From NCBI GenBank assembly GCA_905250075.1, contig CAJNOP010000034.1, positions 124,001-188,000 on the forward strand: a stretch of DNA of 64,000 bases. The letters are read 5' to 3'. The position numbers and the translations under genes are program-made. Origin of the DNA: Rotaria sp. Silwood1 (taxonomy: Eukaryota > Rotifera > Eurotatoria > Philodinida > Philodinidae). Shown one piece after another: positions 46,533-58,899 of this stretch. Every line of letters starts with the position of its first letter. The stretch's first letter is position 1. Below the pieces are notes generated by a model that was given only the letters and a program-made list of their open reading frames with translations, ran no database searches and was not told the DNA's origin.

Positions 46533-47869
46533 TTACTTTTCTTTCTGTAATTTTTTAATCAGTTCTGTTGCATATATTGTGAATAAGTTTTCAAGTAGAA
46601 CATGATCTTTTTCATTATAATATTGAATAATATTTTGTTTTTTACAATACATTTCAAATGAGTGTTCAGCACGAGGTGTTGATTTAATATAAGCATCTAT
46701 CATATCATGTTCTCGTTCATTTCGTACTGATACCATAGATAAATAACGAACTAATTGATGTTTATTTCCAAATCCATATTTTGAACATACTTTATCAAAT
46801 ATTGATAACATTAAATCAATTTGTTTATCATGTAAACTAAGAATTTCTTTAATTTCTTTATGTTCAGGATCATCAAGTAAACTGTCAAATGTTGTTGTAT
46901 CAAAATTTTCTGATATATATTCTATTTTCAATTTTTCTCTAAATTCTTTTTTAATCGATCGAACAGTACATCTCATTAATTCACTAACACAGGACATGTA
47001 TTTGTATGACATTAATTCGAGATATGATTTTTCTACAGCTGAAACAGATGATTTTAAATCAATATTTGATTTTTCTAAAGCTGAAACAGATGATTTTAAA
47101 ACAATATTTGATTTTTCTAAAGCTGAAACAGATGATTTTAAATCAGAATTTGATGATGTTAATTCAAGATTTGATTTTTCTAAAGCTGAAACAGATGATT
47201 TTAAATCAGAATTTGATGATTTTAAATCAATATGTGATGATGTTAATTCAATATTTGATTTTTCTAAAGCTGAAACAGATGATTTTAAATCAGAATTTGA
47301 TGATGTTAATTCGAGATTTGATTTTTCTAGATGTGTAACAGATAATTCTAATTTAATAATTACATCTTCCCAATGTGAAAATAATAACTTTAAATTATTA
47401 ACAATTGTATTAAGTTTCAGTTTATCATCTTTTCTGATTGGAAGACCATCAATAATGTTATGTAAATTCTCAAGAACGATATTTGCATTCATATTTTCAT
47501 TGAGATGTACGAAATCGATATTTTTTTTAGATTCGAAATTTTGTGATGGAACATATTCTAATGAATGAATTAATTGATTGAAATAATTTTTTACTTTGTT
47601 GGTATCTTTTGGTAATAATATATTGTCTCTCATTGTAATTAATAATGCTAAAAATCTCGTTTTAACTAGAATAAAAAAAAAAAAAAACATCTCAAATTAC
47701 AAATGAAAGCTAAATAAAGAGAATAAAACATACCATCATATTTTTTAGTATCATTAATGTTGGACAAAACACTTGAATCATACCGAGGAAATGTTAATGA
47801 AAATGAATGTTGTTGTACTCTTATAATATTTATTAATTTTGATAATGATGATATAAGTGATCGAGCCAT
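46533..47869 (-). CDS. Heptad-repeat coiled-coil protein, intact, function unknown
   Basis: Exon 1 (47869-47734) and exon 2 (47665-46533) are joined by a 68-base intron. The split codon becomes Val and the frame stays open to TAA. The start MARSLISSLSKLINIIRV is basic and amphipathic, like a mitochondrial targeting peptide (inference). The centre is an array of units LEKSNxELTSSNSDLKSSVSA of 21, 28, 21, 14 and 14 residues. All are multiples of seven and each heptad opens with Leu, so the array forms one in-register coiled coil. The C-terminal 160 residues (KEFREKLKIEYISENFD...ATELIKKLQKEK) look helical and unique. No known domain is recognised. It is one of the few undamaged genes of this part. 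Confidence 0.8.
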
Positions 47870-48428
47870 GACTATAATAGAATAATAAATAGACGACTAG
47901 TATCATTAACAAAAACATAAAGTTCGTTAATTTTTACCTTTGTAAATCAGATACAAAAATATCTATATTATTGTCGACAGCTACAACGAACAATTAATGA
48001 AACTTATTCTTTTTTTGTTTTATTTTATCGTTGGTCAATTATCTAGAACACAACAACCATTGAGAATTCAGCGCTAATAATATATTTATTTTTTTCTATA
48101 AAATGTGTTCGTTCATCAATATTAGTAAAAAAAAACCAAAGATTGGGTTGTTATTTAAATTCAGTCATAATTAAACATTCATAATTGCATGACAAACTGA
48201 AATCTTATTAAGTGAACAGTATCGTTAATAAAAAAAAAAAAAAAAAATTAGAGTAGTCTGATCTTGGTGGCATCTGCATTGATTGAAAGCAAACATGCAT
48301 CATAATTAATCATTATTTTCGAAATAAAATTATACTATTTCATTTAAAATACAATTTAAAATAAATAAATTTCATGTAAAAAAAATATTATATTTACATA
48401 AATTTGTTTTATCGTTTATTTTCTTTTC
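47870..48428. other. Intergenic between coiled-coil gene and CDK2AP1
   Basis: About 560 bases without a gene. It includes an A-run at about 48230-48247 and probably holds the promoter of the coiled-coil gene and the 3' end of CDK2AP1. Confidence 0.5.
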
Positions 48429-48884
48429 CTAAGGTCGACTATTTCGATCACATTCAAGTTGACATTCACGAACCAGTACACGAGCTGAAGCAATAGCACG
48501 TCTTAAACGTTCAGCTGAATTTTTATTTCCTGCATATGTTGGTTTAATATCTTTGCCCATTTCTTCAATAACATTAAGTAATTGAACATATTTTGATTGA
48601 TGTATAACACGTTGTTGATGTTGTTGAACTTGATTTAATTGTTGTTGAACAGCAGGAGTTACAGGAACATATTGATGAGATTGTTGTTTAATTTGTTGTT
48701 GAGAAATTGAATTATGCGAAGGAACAGTAGGTGTTGTAGGAGGAGGAGGAGGTAAATGAGGAGAATTTCGACCAGATGAACCTTGTAACATACTAGTTGG
48801 TGCTGCTGGATTTAAAATAGGTCGTGATGGAGGAGCTGGTGATGGCTGTTGTTGTTGTTGTTGTTTACGAACTGTTAAATCCAT
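48429..48884 (-). CDS. CDK2AP1: CDK2-associated protein 1 (DOC-1) homologue
   Basis: Single-exon frame of 151 residues ending in TAG. The C-terminal part, about residues 98-151 (SKYVQLLNVIEEMGKDIKPT, then YAGNKNSAERLRRAIASARV, then LVRECQLECDRNSR), closely follows the DOC-1 domain of animal CDK2AP1/2, a small helical subunit of the NuRD chromatin complex and CDK2 partner. The N-terminal half is a Gln/Pro-rich disordered tail (QQQQQQPSPAPPSRP, LPPPPPTTPTVPS, runs of QQ), longer than in vertebrates. No stops or shifts. It lies 130 bases downstream of the ELMO gene on the same strand. It is intact, with normal TAG termination, so the standard code holds here. Confidence 0.9.
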   Translation of the reverse strand: MDLTVRKQQQQQQPSPAPPSRPILNPAAPTSMLQGSSGRNSPHLPPPPPTTPTVPSHNSISQQQIKQQSHQYVPVTPAVQQQLNQVQQHQQRVIHQSKYVQLLNVIEEMGKDIKPTYAGNKNSAERLRRAIASARVLVRECQLECDRNSRP

Positions 48885-49013
48885 TCGTTTTTCTTTTTTT
48901 TGTATTAAGCCAAAGAAAAGAAAAATTAATCTAAAAATAAAAGATCAATATACCAAAAGAAAAAAAAAATATATATATATATACACACATATAAATGAGA
49001 ATTAAATTTTTTT

Positions 49014-52000
49014 TTAATAGTTAAATATTAAAGATCGATTTAAGGTATAAAAAAAAACATATGATGTTGAAGATACAGGACGAATTGGTGGTAAACGAAT
49101 AGGAACAGGTAATTGATATTGTGGTAAAATAATTGATGGACTATCTAATTCCAATATTTGAAGTTGACAAAGTAAATTTAATAATAATTCCATTTCTTCT
49201 TGAGCATAAAAACTATTCATCTATATTAAATAGAGAAACAAAAAAAAAGAAAACAAAGAAATAAATAAAATGCTAGAGTTATTTTTAATTTTACTTCTTT
49301 ATGTAAAAGAATATTAAATCCATCACTCCAACATGACATATCATAATCATTTTCACATAATAATGTATATGTTGTATCATTTTGAAGAATGATTGTTACA
49401 GTCATATGTGCATTACTCTATTAAAAGAATAAATAATTACTTTAAATTTTGAAAAAAAAAACGCTAGATATTTACATGACGAGAAATTTTTGGAACTCAT
49501 TCTTGTGTATTTAAATTACCGGAACGTAATTGATCAATATTACATTGAAAATCTTTGATATTTTCAAGTGAAACTAAATAAAATTTCTTGTAAAATTATT
49601 CAATATGAATTTAATATTTATATTAACAATAAATATTAAGATTTTTCTAGTAGAATTAATTAGTTTTAGTCTATCGACTGAAATATTTAGCTTCCACTGA
49701 GCATTAGAGTGATCACTTGTAGATCAATTACAAAAAACTAAATGATAATTAGAATTTCAAAACTTCCAAAATATGTTTTGTAGTTAATTTTATGAGCTAT
49801 TGATTAATAAATAAAAGATATTTCGTTTCATTACTTCGTCTTTGAAATATCAAACTTATAAAATCGATAATTTTGAAAAAATGAATTTTTTTTTCTTTAA
49901 ATTCACGTAGTGGAGATCTTTGAATTTTGTTTTGTCATATAACTTAATGAAGAAGCCTACAAGTGATTACTATTAGTTTCAACACTTCCACAATAGTTTG
50001 ATGAATTACAAAATGAATTATGCTGTCACTGTTGAATAGACAGAGAACAATTAAGAATAAAGCTAGTACATCTATTTTAAACCTCATTATATGAGACTTT
50101 CAAATAATATTTGATACGAATAAAATGTCTTCGATGGTAATGCAATACCTCAAAGAAAAATAGGTCATTATTTAATAACGTGTCGAACATATATGTACCA
50201 TGTCAAAATTAGTTTTTATATATATTTAATCTTTCAGAAAAATAATCAAATGTAAATCGTTGTAAAATAACTGATGTTAATGATGTATTCATTGGTGATT
50301 TAATTACTGATGATAATAATGTTTGACTTTTTGGAGATGAATATGGTGATATTATTGTTTTATTTATTATTGTTGTTGATGAATTTATTAAAGAAATATC
50401 ATCAAGTGATTGTGAAATTTGTTGATATACAACTGAACTAACCTAATATATAAAAAAAAACAAATAGAATATATTTATTTATTTTAAATAATAAAATTCA
50501 TATATTATACCACTTGAAAATCAACATCACAAGCACGCATTTCTTTTCATGTTTTATTAAATAAAAGTAGACAACGAACAAATGCTTGTTCAAAAAAAGA
50601 TGATATTGTATAGAAGAGTAAAAAATAATCTTTATGTATTTGATGTCGATTTGCTAAAGAATGTTTTTTTCTCATTTTTTAATATTTAAATGAAAATATT
50701 TACGTTCAACACCAATATAAAAAAGTTTACAAAGTATTCGTGTAATTTCAATAGCTGATTTAACTAATGGACATTGTTGTTGAAGTGTTTTACATGAATT
50801 TTCAAGAACAAACTAAACATAAATTATCGATTAAAATAAAAATATTTAAATTTAACATACTCGAATAAAATCATTCTTTTGATGAATACAAAAATAGAAT
50901 AAATTTTGTAATGATAAAATACCTGATGGAATTACTTGAAAATCTCTTATTGGTTCTCGAAGATCCTTAAAAAAAAAAAAACAAATGAATTTTGTTCAAA
51001 TTTATAAAATTCTTTTTTTTAAAGGTTTTAACTTGAAATCCAAGTCGTTCATAATCACGTTGTAATGCTTCAACTCGACGAGGATTTATTGTTGATATTG
51101 TTTCATTTATATTTCCTGGTGATACTCGATTACTTAAATCTTGACAACTTTGATCAGATAATAATAAATCTGTATCAAATGCACTTCGTCGTAATTTCAA
51201 AATCATATCACGATATTTCTATATATAAAGTGAAAACAAAATAATTTTCAAATAAATTTTGATATTCAAACCATATCGAATCGATCGGGTGATGCATTCA
51301 TTGAACTTGTATATAATTCATTTAAATAAAATCTTTGTAAAAGACATAATTGTTGAATCAATGATGAACGAGTAACATGCTATAAAGAAAAATATTATTT
51401 ATTTCAAAAATTTAAGAAAACTAAAATTTTATATTTTGAGAACTTTTACATCTGTTAACTTGTAATAGAGGATACATTTTAGAAAAACACATTAATTCAC
51501 TAATTATATACTGTACGTTTCCATAAATAGCATAATACTATCATCGATAGATTCGCAACAATTTAATTGCAATACAATGTTGTGGAGGGTAGGTACTCGT
51601 TTAAAGCTAGACTGTGTACAGTGGAGTCGAGCATCGGACTTCGAAACTCGACGAACAATAATGCACTACTTTATAGATTCATAAGTTTCAAGAAAAAAAA
51701 AAGAACATCAGAGGACTCTAGTGCACAGTGAACATTCTTCGTGAAACAGAAATAAAGAGAACTGTCCAGTAGTTATATTTCTGTCAATAAGACTAGAAAG
51801 TTTAGTGAATAAATACGAACTCGTATTGATTGTATTGAGGTATCCATAGATGTATAGGAATCATTATTCGAATGTTCATCCTTTAACAAATATAATTATC
51901 ATAAAAAAAAAGAAAAATTTATAGAAAATATAAATCTATATAGAAGTAATTATTAATTGTACAAGTTCACGAAGACTTGTTGAAACAATTGTATTTGACA

Positions 52001-53318
52001 TAGCTTTCACTAATGACTAAAATAAAAAAATTATTTTTGTAAAATTTTTATAAAGAAAAAAATTTACGTACAGAACGAAATATTTTATCACTTTTATTCA
52101 TAATCACATTAATTAATGACAATGCATAATATTGTGTTGCAGTATCATGTTGTCTAAAAAACAAAAAATATTGAAAATTTCTTTTAGAACAAAAAAGAAA
52201 AAGTATATCTACTTGTTACAATAATCAAATAAATGTGATATTTCAAGTGTTTGAATAATTTTTGATGAATATTTTGATTCAATATTAATAATTGAATGAA
52301 GAATCATCATTGCTGATGATGAATGTACACAAGGAATTTTTGATGCATTAATACCAAATATTAACTAGATAATAAATTGAAATAAATTATTTGAATTTTA
52401 TACAGTTTTTTGTTTGTTTTTACTTGATCAATAATTGTATCAATAGATTCAAGATTATCTCAATGAATAGCTTGTTGATTTATCATTATATTATGAAGTG
52501 AACGAAGTAAATGTGGTGTAAAATTTTCATAACTAAATTTTAATAAAAAAAAAATATCTATTAAGAATAATAATAAAGAAAGAATTAAATAAACTAACTT
52601 ATTTAATTTTCCATCATGAGTAAATAATTTTAACAAATATTGAAGACCATTTTGTTGAACAAATTCAAGTGCAAATGTTTCATCTTCACCAGCTAATTTT
52701 AATCGTTCAAGTACAGTTAAATTATATCGTTGATAATCATTTGATGAAAGATATTTTAATATATCTTGAATTTCATCTTCCTTTTGTTTTTTAAATAGAA
52801 TAAAAAAGATTCAATAGAAACAAAAAGATAATAATTTATTTACATGTGAAAGTGAAAGATAAAAAACTTGACAAGTAGGAATTTGATAACAAATCTAAAA
52901 AAAAACAAATTTTCTAATAATTAAAAGGATACAAAAAAAAAAAACTCAGCACAAAGCATTATTTTACTTGTTCAGTAACAAATTTATGAGTATCATCATA
53001 TCGAAGTGCATAATGAATTGAATTTGATAAAAGAATTTTCCAACTATGAAAATAAAAATCAATTGATAAAAAAAAAGATTATTTAACTTACTCATCACAT
53101 ATTTTTGAAATATAATCATTCAATGGAATGTTCTTCGAGAGATCAAAAGAAAGAAAAAGAAAATAGAAATTTTTCAAAAATATTTAACAAAAGATACAAA
53201 CTGGATCAAGTTCGATAAGTTTCGGATGACGAGGACTGGTCGAAGGTGGTATATCAATTAATAAAGAATTTTTCCAATGTACACCAATTTTTATTTTATT
53301 GTTCGATGCTCTTGTCAT
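49014..53318 (-). pseudogene. ELMO: ELMO (engulfment and cell motility) homologue with in-frame TGA codons
   Basis: The ATG at 53318 begins MTRASNNKIKIGVHWKN. About a dozen short exons then follow the animal ELMO order: ICD-DWKILLSNS, FALEFVQQNGLQYLL (armadillo part), YENFTPHLLRSL, YYALSLINVIMNKSDK, RDYERLGF, LREPIRDF, VLENSCKTLQQ, FNKT-stop-KEMRACDVDFQ (ELMO domain), CWSDGFNILLHKE and the Pro-rich tail PIRLPPIRPV (SH3-ligand end). ELMO forms a Rac activator with DOCK proteins. Three TGA codons are in frame, at 52462-52460, 50549-50547 and 49499-49497; the first two stand at Trp of the family. One base seems missing in a T-run near 52865. The first half of the PH domain is not found between 50230 and 49570, where a foldback lies. 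Other exons are open with conserved splice sites, so some function cannot be excluded. Confidence 0.8.
49701..49990. repeat. Foldback 7, in ELMO where PH exons are expected
   Basis: GTGATCACTTGTAG at about 49709 pairs with CTACAAGTGATTAC at about 49968. AATTTCAAAACTTCC pairs with the diverged GGAGATCTTTGAATTT. Weaker pairing continues outwards. The ELMO reading frame is lost over this part. Confidence 0.6.
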
Positions 53319-54196
53319 TGATTTTTTTTTTCTTCTCTCTTGTTTTAATTAAATGGTTGATTGTTACGAAAGAAGAAGTTATAATAGTTCGATGTGATAA
53401 CGAAGGAATTCAATAAGACAAGAGTACGTACGTACAAACAGAACGAGTCCATGATCTATCTATCTATTGATTTATATTTTTTTTTTTTTTAATGTCCAAT
53501 CATCGGACATTATCGGTAGTTGTCGTTAATAACATGCGATAGAAATTTTCAAAAATATCGAATGAATTTTAATGTTTTGTGTTGGATAGAATAAACTCAG
53601 AACATAAAGATAAAAGTTTTATGTAAACGAACATCATTCTCTAAATTAAATAGTCAACATTTTAACACAAATATGTAACAAAATATTATATTGTTAATGA
53701 ATACAAATTGTACGAACAACAAGAATAAATGAATAATTTATTTTTCATGATGACTGTTTATTTAGAAAGTAGTTTGATTAAATCAATGAAAATAATTATA
53801 GAATATAAATAGTTATTGATTTGTGGTTTTGACAATTGAATAATTATGCTCAAAATAATTAAAATCTTAGGAGAATTCTTTTTTTGAAGGAATTTCATAA
53901 CCTTCAAATTTTGATGCTAATGAAATAATACTGTCGGTACAATCAAAACTAGATCTTTTTGCAGAATGAACTCATTAAAATCTTTTCTATTGCACAAACT
54001 GTGCTGATTTCTTCCAAAAAAATATCTGTTAGATAACAAGTATTATTGATTATATTTTATTTACCCTCTAGATTCATTATGATTTTTTCATCGCATATAT
54101 TAATATTTTAGGTGAATCATAGCGCATGTCCGCATTGTACTTATTTTGTTTGAATAGTCAATATTTATAGAGTAATTTCGTTTTCTTAGATTTAAA
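53319..54196. other. Intergenic upstream of ELMO
   Basis: Non-coding; probably contains the ELMO promoter. No motif is strong enough to name. Confidence 0.4.
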
Positions 54197-54560
54197 ATAT
54201 ATTAATCGAATGAATCAATCTTATTCAGATGTTGATTATTTTTCAATGACGCCTGAAACGTTATATCAATCTATTAATCATGACAAAACATTGAAAAATC
54301 TAAGGAGACAAAAACAAAATTCAATTAATTCTTTTTCTTCTATTTGATATTTTTCTATTTGAAAGATTTATCATGTGATTCTTGTTTTAATTCATCGGAA
54401 ATAGTGCAAATAACAGTACTGAAACCGCAAGTATTTGAAATTCCACTAATCGATTGTTGTAAAGAGCAACGAATACCGAATTATAAAGCTGTTGATCATC
54501 AACGAACGAAAGCTCTTTGAGAAGTTACTGAACAACGTACATAAGAAAGGTTTATTTATT
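54197..54560 (+). pseudogene. Coding remnant, unidentified
   Basis: Plus-strand blocks read MNQSYSDVDYFSMTPETL and, after a TGA-containing interval, DLSCDSCFNSSEIVQITVLKP and QVFEIPLIDCCKEQRIPNYK. They continue as KAL-stop-EVTEQRT-stop-ERF (TGA, then TAA). Composition and codon use look like real exons, but I cannot name the family. No start or splice structure could be fixed. Confidence 0.4.
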
Positions 54561-55235
54561 TGTTCTTAATATAACTCAACATTCCTTTTTTTCCTATTTA
54601 GATTAGTTAAATAATTTTTCACATTGAACTCAACAATTCTATGACATTACTGGAATATTATTATTTTATTTTATATACGAGTTTTCTCTTATTCATAGAT
54701 ATTGTTGTGTGTTTTATTGTTAAAAATAAATCAATTTTATCGATCAATTAAAAAATATCTTTATCAGAATCAAATAAAAATAAAATAACGAAGAAAAAGT
54801 TCCGAAACAAAAATAGTAGCTATTCGATATTGAATTAATGGACAGAAATTATTATTGAAATTATGAGTCGTATATATTTGTAAGATATAAATAATTATAT
54901 CGAAACGGAATTTTTTTTGCCTCGATATTTGATAACTGATGGACGGTAGAATCAGTGGTGTTTTTATTTCATAAATTGAAGCAATTTCCAAAACAAAAAT
55001 TTTTCTTTAAAAAAAATTGTATAAAATAGGTATAACGTTAGATTTTGAAAAACTTATATTACATTATTTGTTTTTTTTTCGAACAATTGATCGCTTATTT
55101 TTTTTTTTGTCCAATAGGGAGAAAAAATAATCATACATTTCTTTTCTCATAATTTCAATCAAATAAATTTAAAAAATTGTTTTTTACAATGAACCCTATC
55201 AATCTCAATATTATCTATCAAAAAGTACAGTATCA
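54561..55235. other. Intergenic, nothing recognised
   Basis: Very AT-rich with several A- and T-runs. A 73-codon minus-strand frame has no recognisable domain. Confidence 0.35.
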
Positions 55236-55244
55236 GTTCAACAT

Positions 55245-55848
55245 GGGTCTACGACAATTGGTCGAAAGACAATTAGTCGCAGTATAGAATTGGTCGCAAT
55301 GGTGAAAACTAAAATTATGAAAAAAGTTTTATTAGTATTACAGTGAAATAACTCAGAGAGATCCAGAAAATAACTAAAAATTTATTCAAGGAAAAGGAAC
55401 ATTAAACATGAGTATAAATATGAATGTTTAGTAAACTCTTTTAATTGTGCATGAAGTGTTACAGGAGAGCAAGTAGCAGTTGCTTGAAAAATTTTGCATG
55501 ATCAATTTAATTTTTCCTTAGTTTGAGGCTTCTATCTGCTGTAGTTTTCGCTATTCTCCAGTGAATATAGCTTTCATCTTTTCGTAATATTTCGATAAAT
55601 CCAAAAAATGAATGTCAATATGCAGCCACCGTTTATCAGCGAGATCATCTACTTATTCATTCCATGGAGCGAACCTTCATTTTTTACGTGCCGCCCTCAT
55701 CCTCATGCTGTGCTGTGTGTGTGTGTGATTAAATCACACGTGTGTAAATTGAGGTTTGTAGGTAGTGAAAAAGAACCACGCTTCTGTCAAACGTACGACC
55801 AATTTTACACTGCGACTAACTGTCGCTGCGACCAATTGTCGCTTTCCC
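55245..55848. mobile_element. Mutator-like (MULE) MITE, 9-bp target duplication
   Basis: GTTCAACAT stands directly on both sides (55236-55244 and 55849-55857). The terminal repeats start GGGTCTACGACAATTGGTCG and, inverted, GGGAAAGCGACAATTGGTCG. Both continue with GACAATTAGTCGCAGT and AATTGGTCG-type motifs for about 60 bases. The 9-bp duplication points to the Mutator superfamily. The 604-bp body has no transposase; the 88-codon frame in it is not considered a gene. Confidence 0.85.
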
Positions 55849-55998
55849 GTTCAACATCTTATTATTTTGGATAATAGAAAAAGTGAAAATAAGAATATAT
55901 CAACACCAATGATTAATGTATAATAAACGTTTGGTTTATCTTTAATAAAAATTTCTCCATATATAAACAAACATATAATAGTAAATAAGTTTGATGTA

Positions 55999-56677
55999 TT
56001 AAAAAAGTTTAGATGGTTCTTTAAAAATGATCACAATACATATTGTATTGAAAAGACAAATGACAATTAACAGATATTGTAATGGATATAAAGTATCATC
56101 GTATAATTTTTTAACGTGTCTATTATCTTCCAAAACATAATTTATAATGTAATCAAAATCTAAATAGTTAAGGGAAGACCAACATTTTTTACAATTTATA
56201 TCATTGTTGCCAGTATCATCTCTTAATTCTCTTAAAGCTTGTTGATATCTATTTATTTCTTCTCTTTCAATTTGTAATTGTTCGTGTAAATATTCATATT
56301 TTGAATGAATGTCTATCATCATAGGGTAAAACATCAAAAATACTTGATAATAAATAATAATCAAGATAAAACCGATGAATAATATCATATTATAATTTTG
56401 ATTTATTATATGATCCCAAGGTTGTGGTTTCTACAAACAGAAACAACAATTACTGGCATTTCTTTCCTTTTACATTAAGAAAATTAAAAAAAAAGTTTAT
56501 TGTCTTCTGTATATGTATAATACTTACTATTGTACCGAAATATTTTTTCTTTATTTTCTCATCTAAAACAATAATAGCATAATTTCATCATTTGAATTTG
56601 AAATAATTACCTGTTATTTTACCAGAATCAATTACAATCGATGTATTTGATTATAAAGCGTCGGAGTTAATGGACAT
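55999..56677 (-). CDS. Small membrane protein with two TM segments and a coiled coil
   Basis: Exons 56677-56611, 56562-56528 and 56430-55999 join in frame (178 codons including TAA). They give a short acidic-to-basic N terminus, a transmembrane helix (MILFIGFILIIIYYQVF), a charged coiled-coil part (YEYLHEQLQIEREEINRYQQ) with a C-x2-C pair (CKKC), and a second hydrophobic helix (YLLIVICLFNTICIVIIF) close to the end. Family unknown. One TAA lies at codon 9 (SDAL-stop-SNTS), where Gln would fit, so either the true start is later or this is another damaged copy. Introns are 48 and 97 bases. Confidence 0.55.
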
Positions 56678-57290
56678 TATAATAATGAAAATTAATCTGA
56701 AATACATGATCACAATAAAAAAATACAGAATTGATAAGAAAATGCGAATTTTCCTAAATCGAAACTTCTTTCATTTCACTTTTTCATATCTTTTGTTATA
56801 CTAAAACAAAATGAAAAAAAAAACAAGACAATAATAATAAACATTAATTTTTAGTCTTTTTTGTCATGTCGATGATTGAAATATACGTAGATTTTATCAT
56901 TATAAAAAATAGACATGATCGTGACAAAGAATTCCAAATAGATTATGTTGATGCCATTCATATATATATATATTGACAAACCCATCAATATAGAGTTTTT
57001 TAACGATATAATTCTGATTTATCTTGAATTACTAAAAAGAATATATAGAGGATAATTAAATTTAGTATTGATAAAACAGTTGAATGATGTTTCAAGATAT
57101 TTTAATATACAAGATCTTATTCTTCAACTGCATCCTTAGTTTATGCTAGATCCTGATCTAACTGTAGTTATGAAAAAAAGGTTATAAGGGGATCATGTAC
57201 AGATCTTAAGACAAAAAAGTGTATGTTGTTTGAAAATAATTTTATCTGTTATTATTTTCTGTTGACACTCACTTTGTATTCTTACCTGAT
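56678..57290. other. Intergenic, nothing recognised
   Basis: AT-rich sequence with (TA)n at about 56960. No gene-like frame. Confidence 0.35.
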
Positions 57291-57294
57291 ATTT

Positions 57295-58480
57295 AAAGTA
57301 AGCCATTTCTGTATCAAGTTCAATTGTATATTATTATTATTGATGTAATTGTAATATTAATTCAATTACACGGTCTTCAGCACGTTTAATAATATCAGTA
57401 ATATGTGAATTATTAATATAGAGATAATATTGAGCTAATGTTCGTTGTGGTGATGATAATGACGATAATGATTTCAAAAGTATTTCATCGATATTTAATC
57501 AATGACAATAAAATGAAATTCTGTGTTTATTTCACAGAAATATTCTTGTTTTAATAAATAAGAAAAAAACAAATGAATAAATTTGTTGCCTAGTTGGTGT
57601 TTGAACGAGAGATTGAAAATTATTTTTCTTGTAATTCGAAGATTTTATCTTTTTGATAAGATTCTTTTTTTTAAATAAATGTAATCAATAAAAATATTGA
57701 GTATTTAGAAAATGTACATTAGTATTTTCATTTTCTAATTTTTCTTCATTGATTTTAAATTCTATTTAAAGAAAAAACAAAATAATAATAAAATAAAAAG
57801 AAAAAAAAAGAGAAAATATTTAATGAGGATCTTTAATGTTATGATCAAGTTGTTTATGACATTTTTAAATAACTTTAAATGAAATTTATTATTTCTTTTA
57901 ATTAGTCGAATAATATCATTTGATATGAATCAGTGGATGAAAGACTTGTTGATTGATTTGCATTTGTAGAAGATAATGATGAATTCTTATTGAAAGCAAA
58001 TAATTTTCAATCATTGGTAACAATTCAATATTTCATAGGCATTTAAAACGAGAATTATAGAGACGTTTTCTCGATGTCATATAGTTTTATTGAAATAATG
58101 AATCCATAATTCATCAAACCTCTTTCTATTCTTTCCTAATTTTCTACTAATAATCAATTCAGATAAATTTAATTTTAACTCATCTAAATAATAAAAAAAA
58201 CGAGGAGATCGTTGACGTTTATTAAAATTGATTTTTCTTTGTTTTTGTTCTCGTTTATATTGTTCTATAGCTTTAATAACCCCGAAAATGAATGTGTTGC
58301 AGCATTGTATAAATCATTTCGAACACGACAGTTATGTCTTTTTCTTAAATTTTGGAAAAATACATTAAAACAAGGGTTTTAAAATTACGTTAAACGATCT
58401 TAAATTCATCATAGTCATGAATATTTGATTATATATTGAAACGAAACCGATGCACATTGTTGGTAGCATCAAGAAAATCC
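57295..58480 (-). pseudogene. Eroded exons of an unidentified gene
   Basis: Minus-strand coding-like blocks include RQRSPRFFYYLDELKLNLSE with LIISRKLGKNRKRFDELWI near 58200-58090, SRKRLYNSRFKCL-stop-NIELLPMIE near 58050, and H-stop-LNIDEILLKSLSSLSSPQ with RTLAQYYLYINNSHITDII and KRAEDRVIELILQLHQ near 57520-57340. The last block is followed by three TAA codons, then YTIELDTEMAYFKYQ and a donor GTAAG. The blocks look genuine and mainly helical, but the family is not recognised. There are several shifts between blocks. Confidence 0.45.
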
Positions 58481-58899
58481 TAATTTTGAAATAGGAACCG
58501 GAAGTTCTTTTCTCAATTGATGGTAAACTTCACTCTTACAAATTAATATATATTTTAAAGGTGGATGGCAGCGAAGGAAATGTTCATATTGTAATTTTCT
58601 GATTGATAGAATATATTTAAAATTATTGATATAAGCTTTTATCTATATGGAATAAGATAGTTTACATGTATTATATGTCAAATCAAAGTCAGAGAAACAC
58701 TAGATTTTTTATTTGATGAAATTAATAATTTAACAATGAATTTACCTTTCTCTTAACTTAGAGTTCTATATACAGTTATGTTGAATATTCAATATTAACA
58801 AAAATACAAGTTCTACTTGTCAATTATTAAAACATATATAAACTTAAATTAACTTGTAATGGTAATTTATTATTACTTTGAATTGATGTTAGTATAGTA

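Noticed and set aside
46996-47568. 190-codon plus-strand frame rich in DFSKAETDDFKS
   Set aside because: It is the mirror of the heptad repeats of the minus-strand coiled-coil gene; a repeat whose unit lacks stops on one strand often lacks them on the other.
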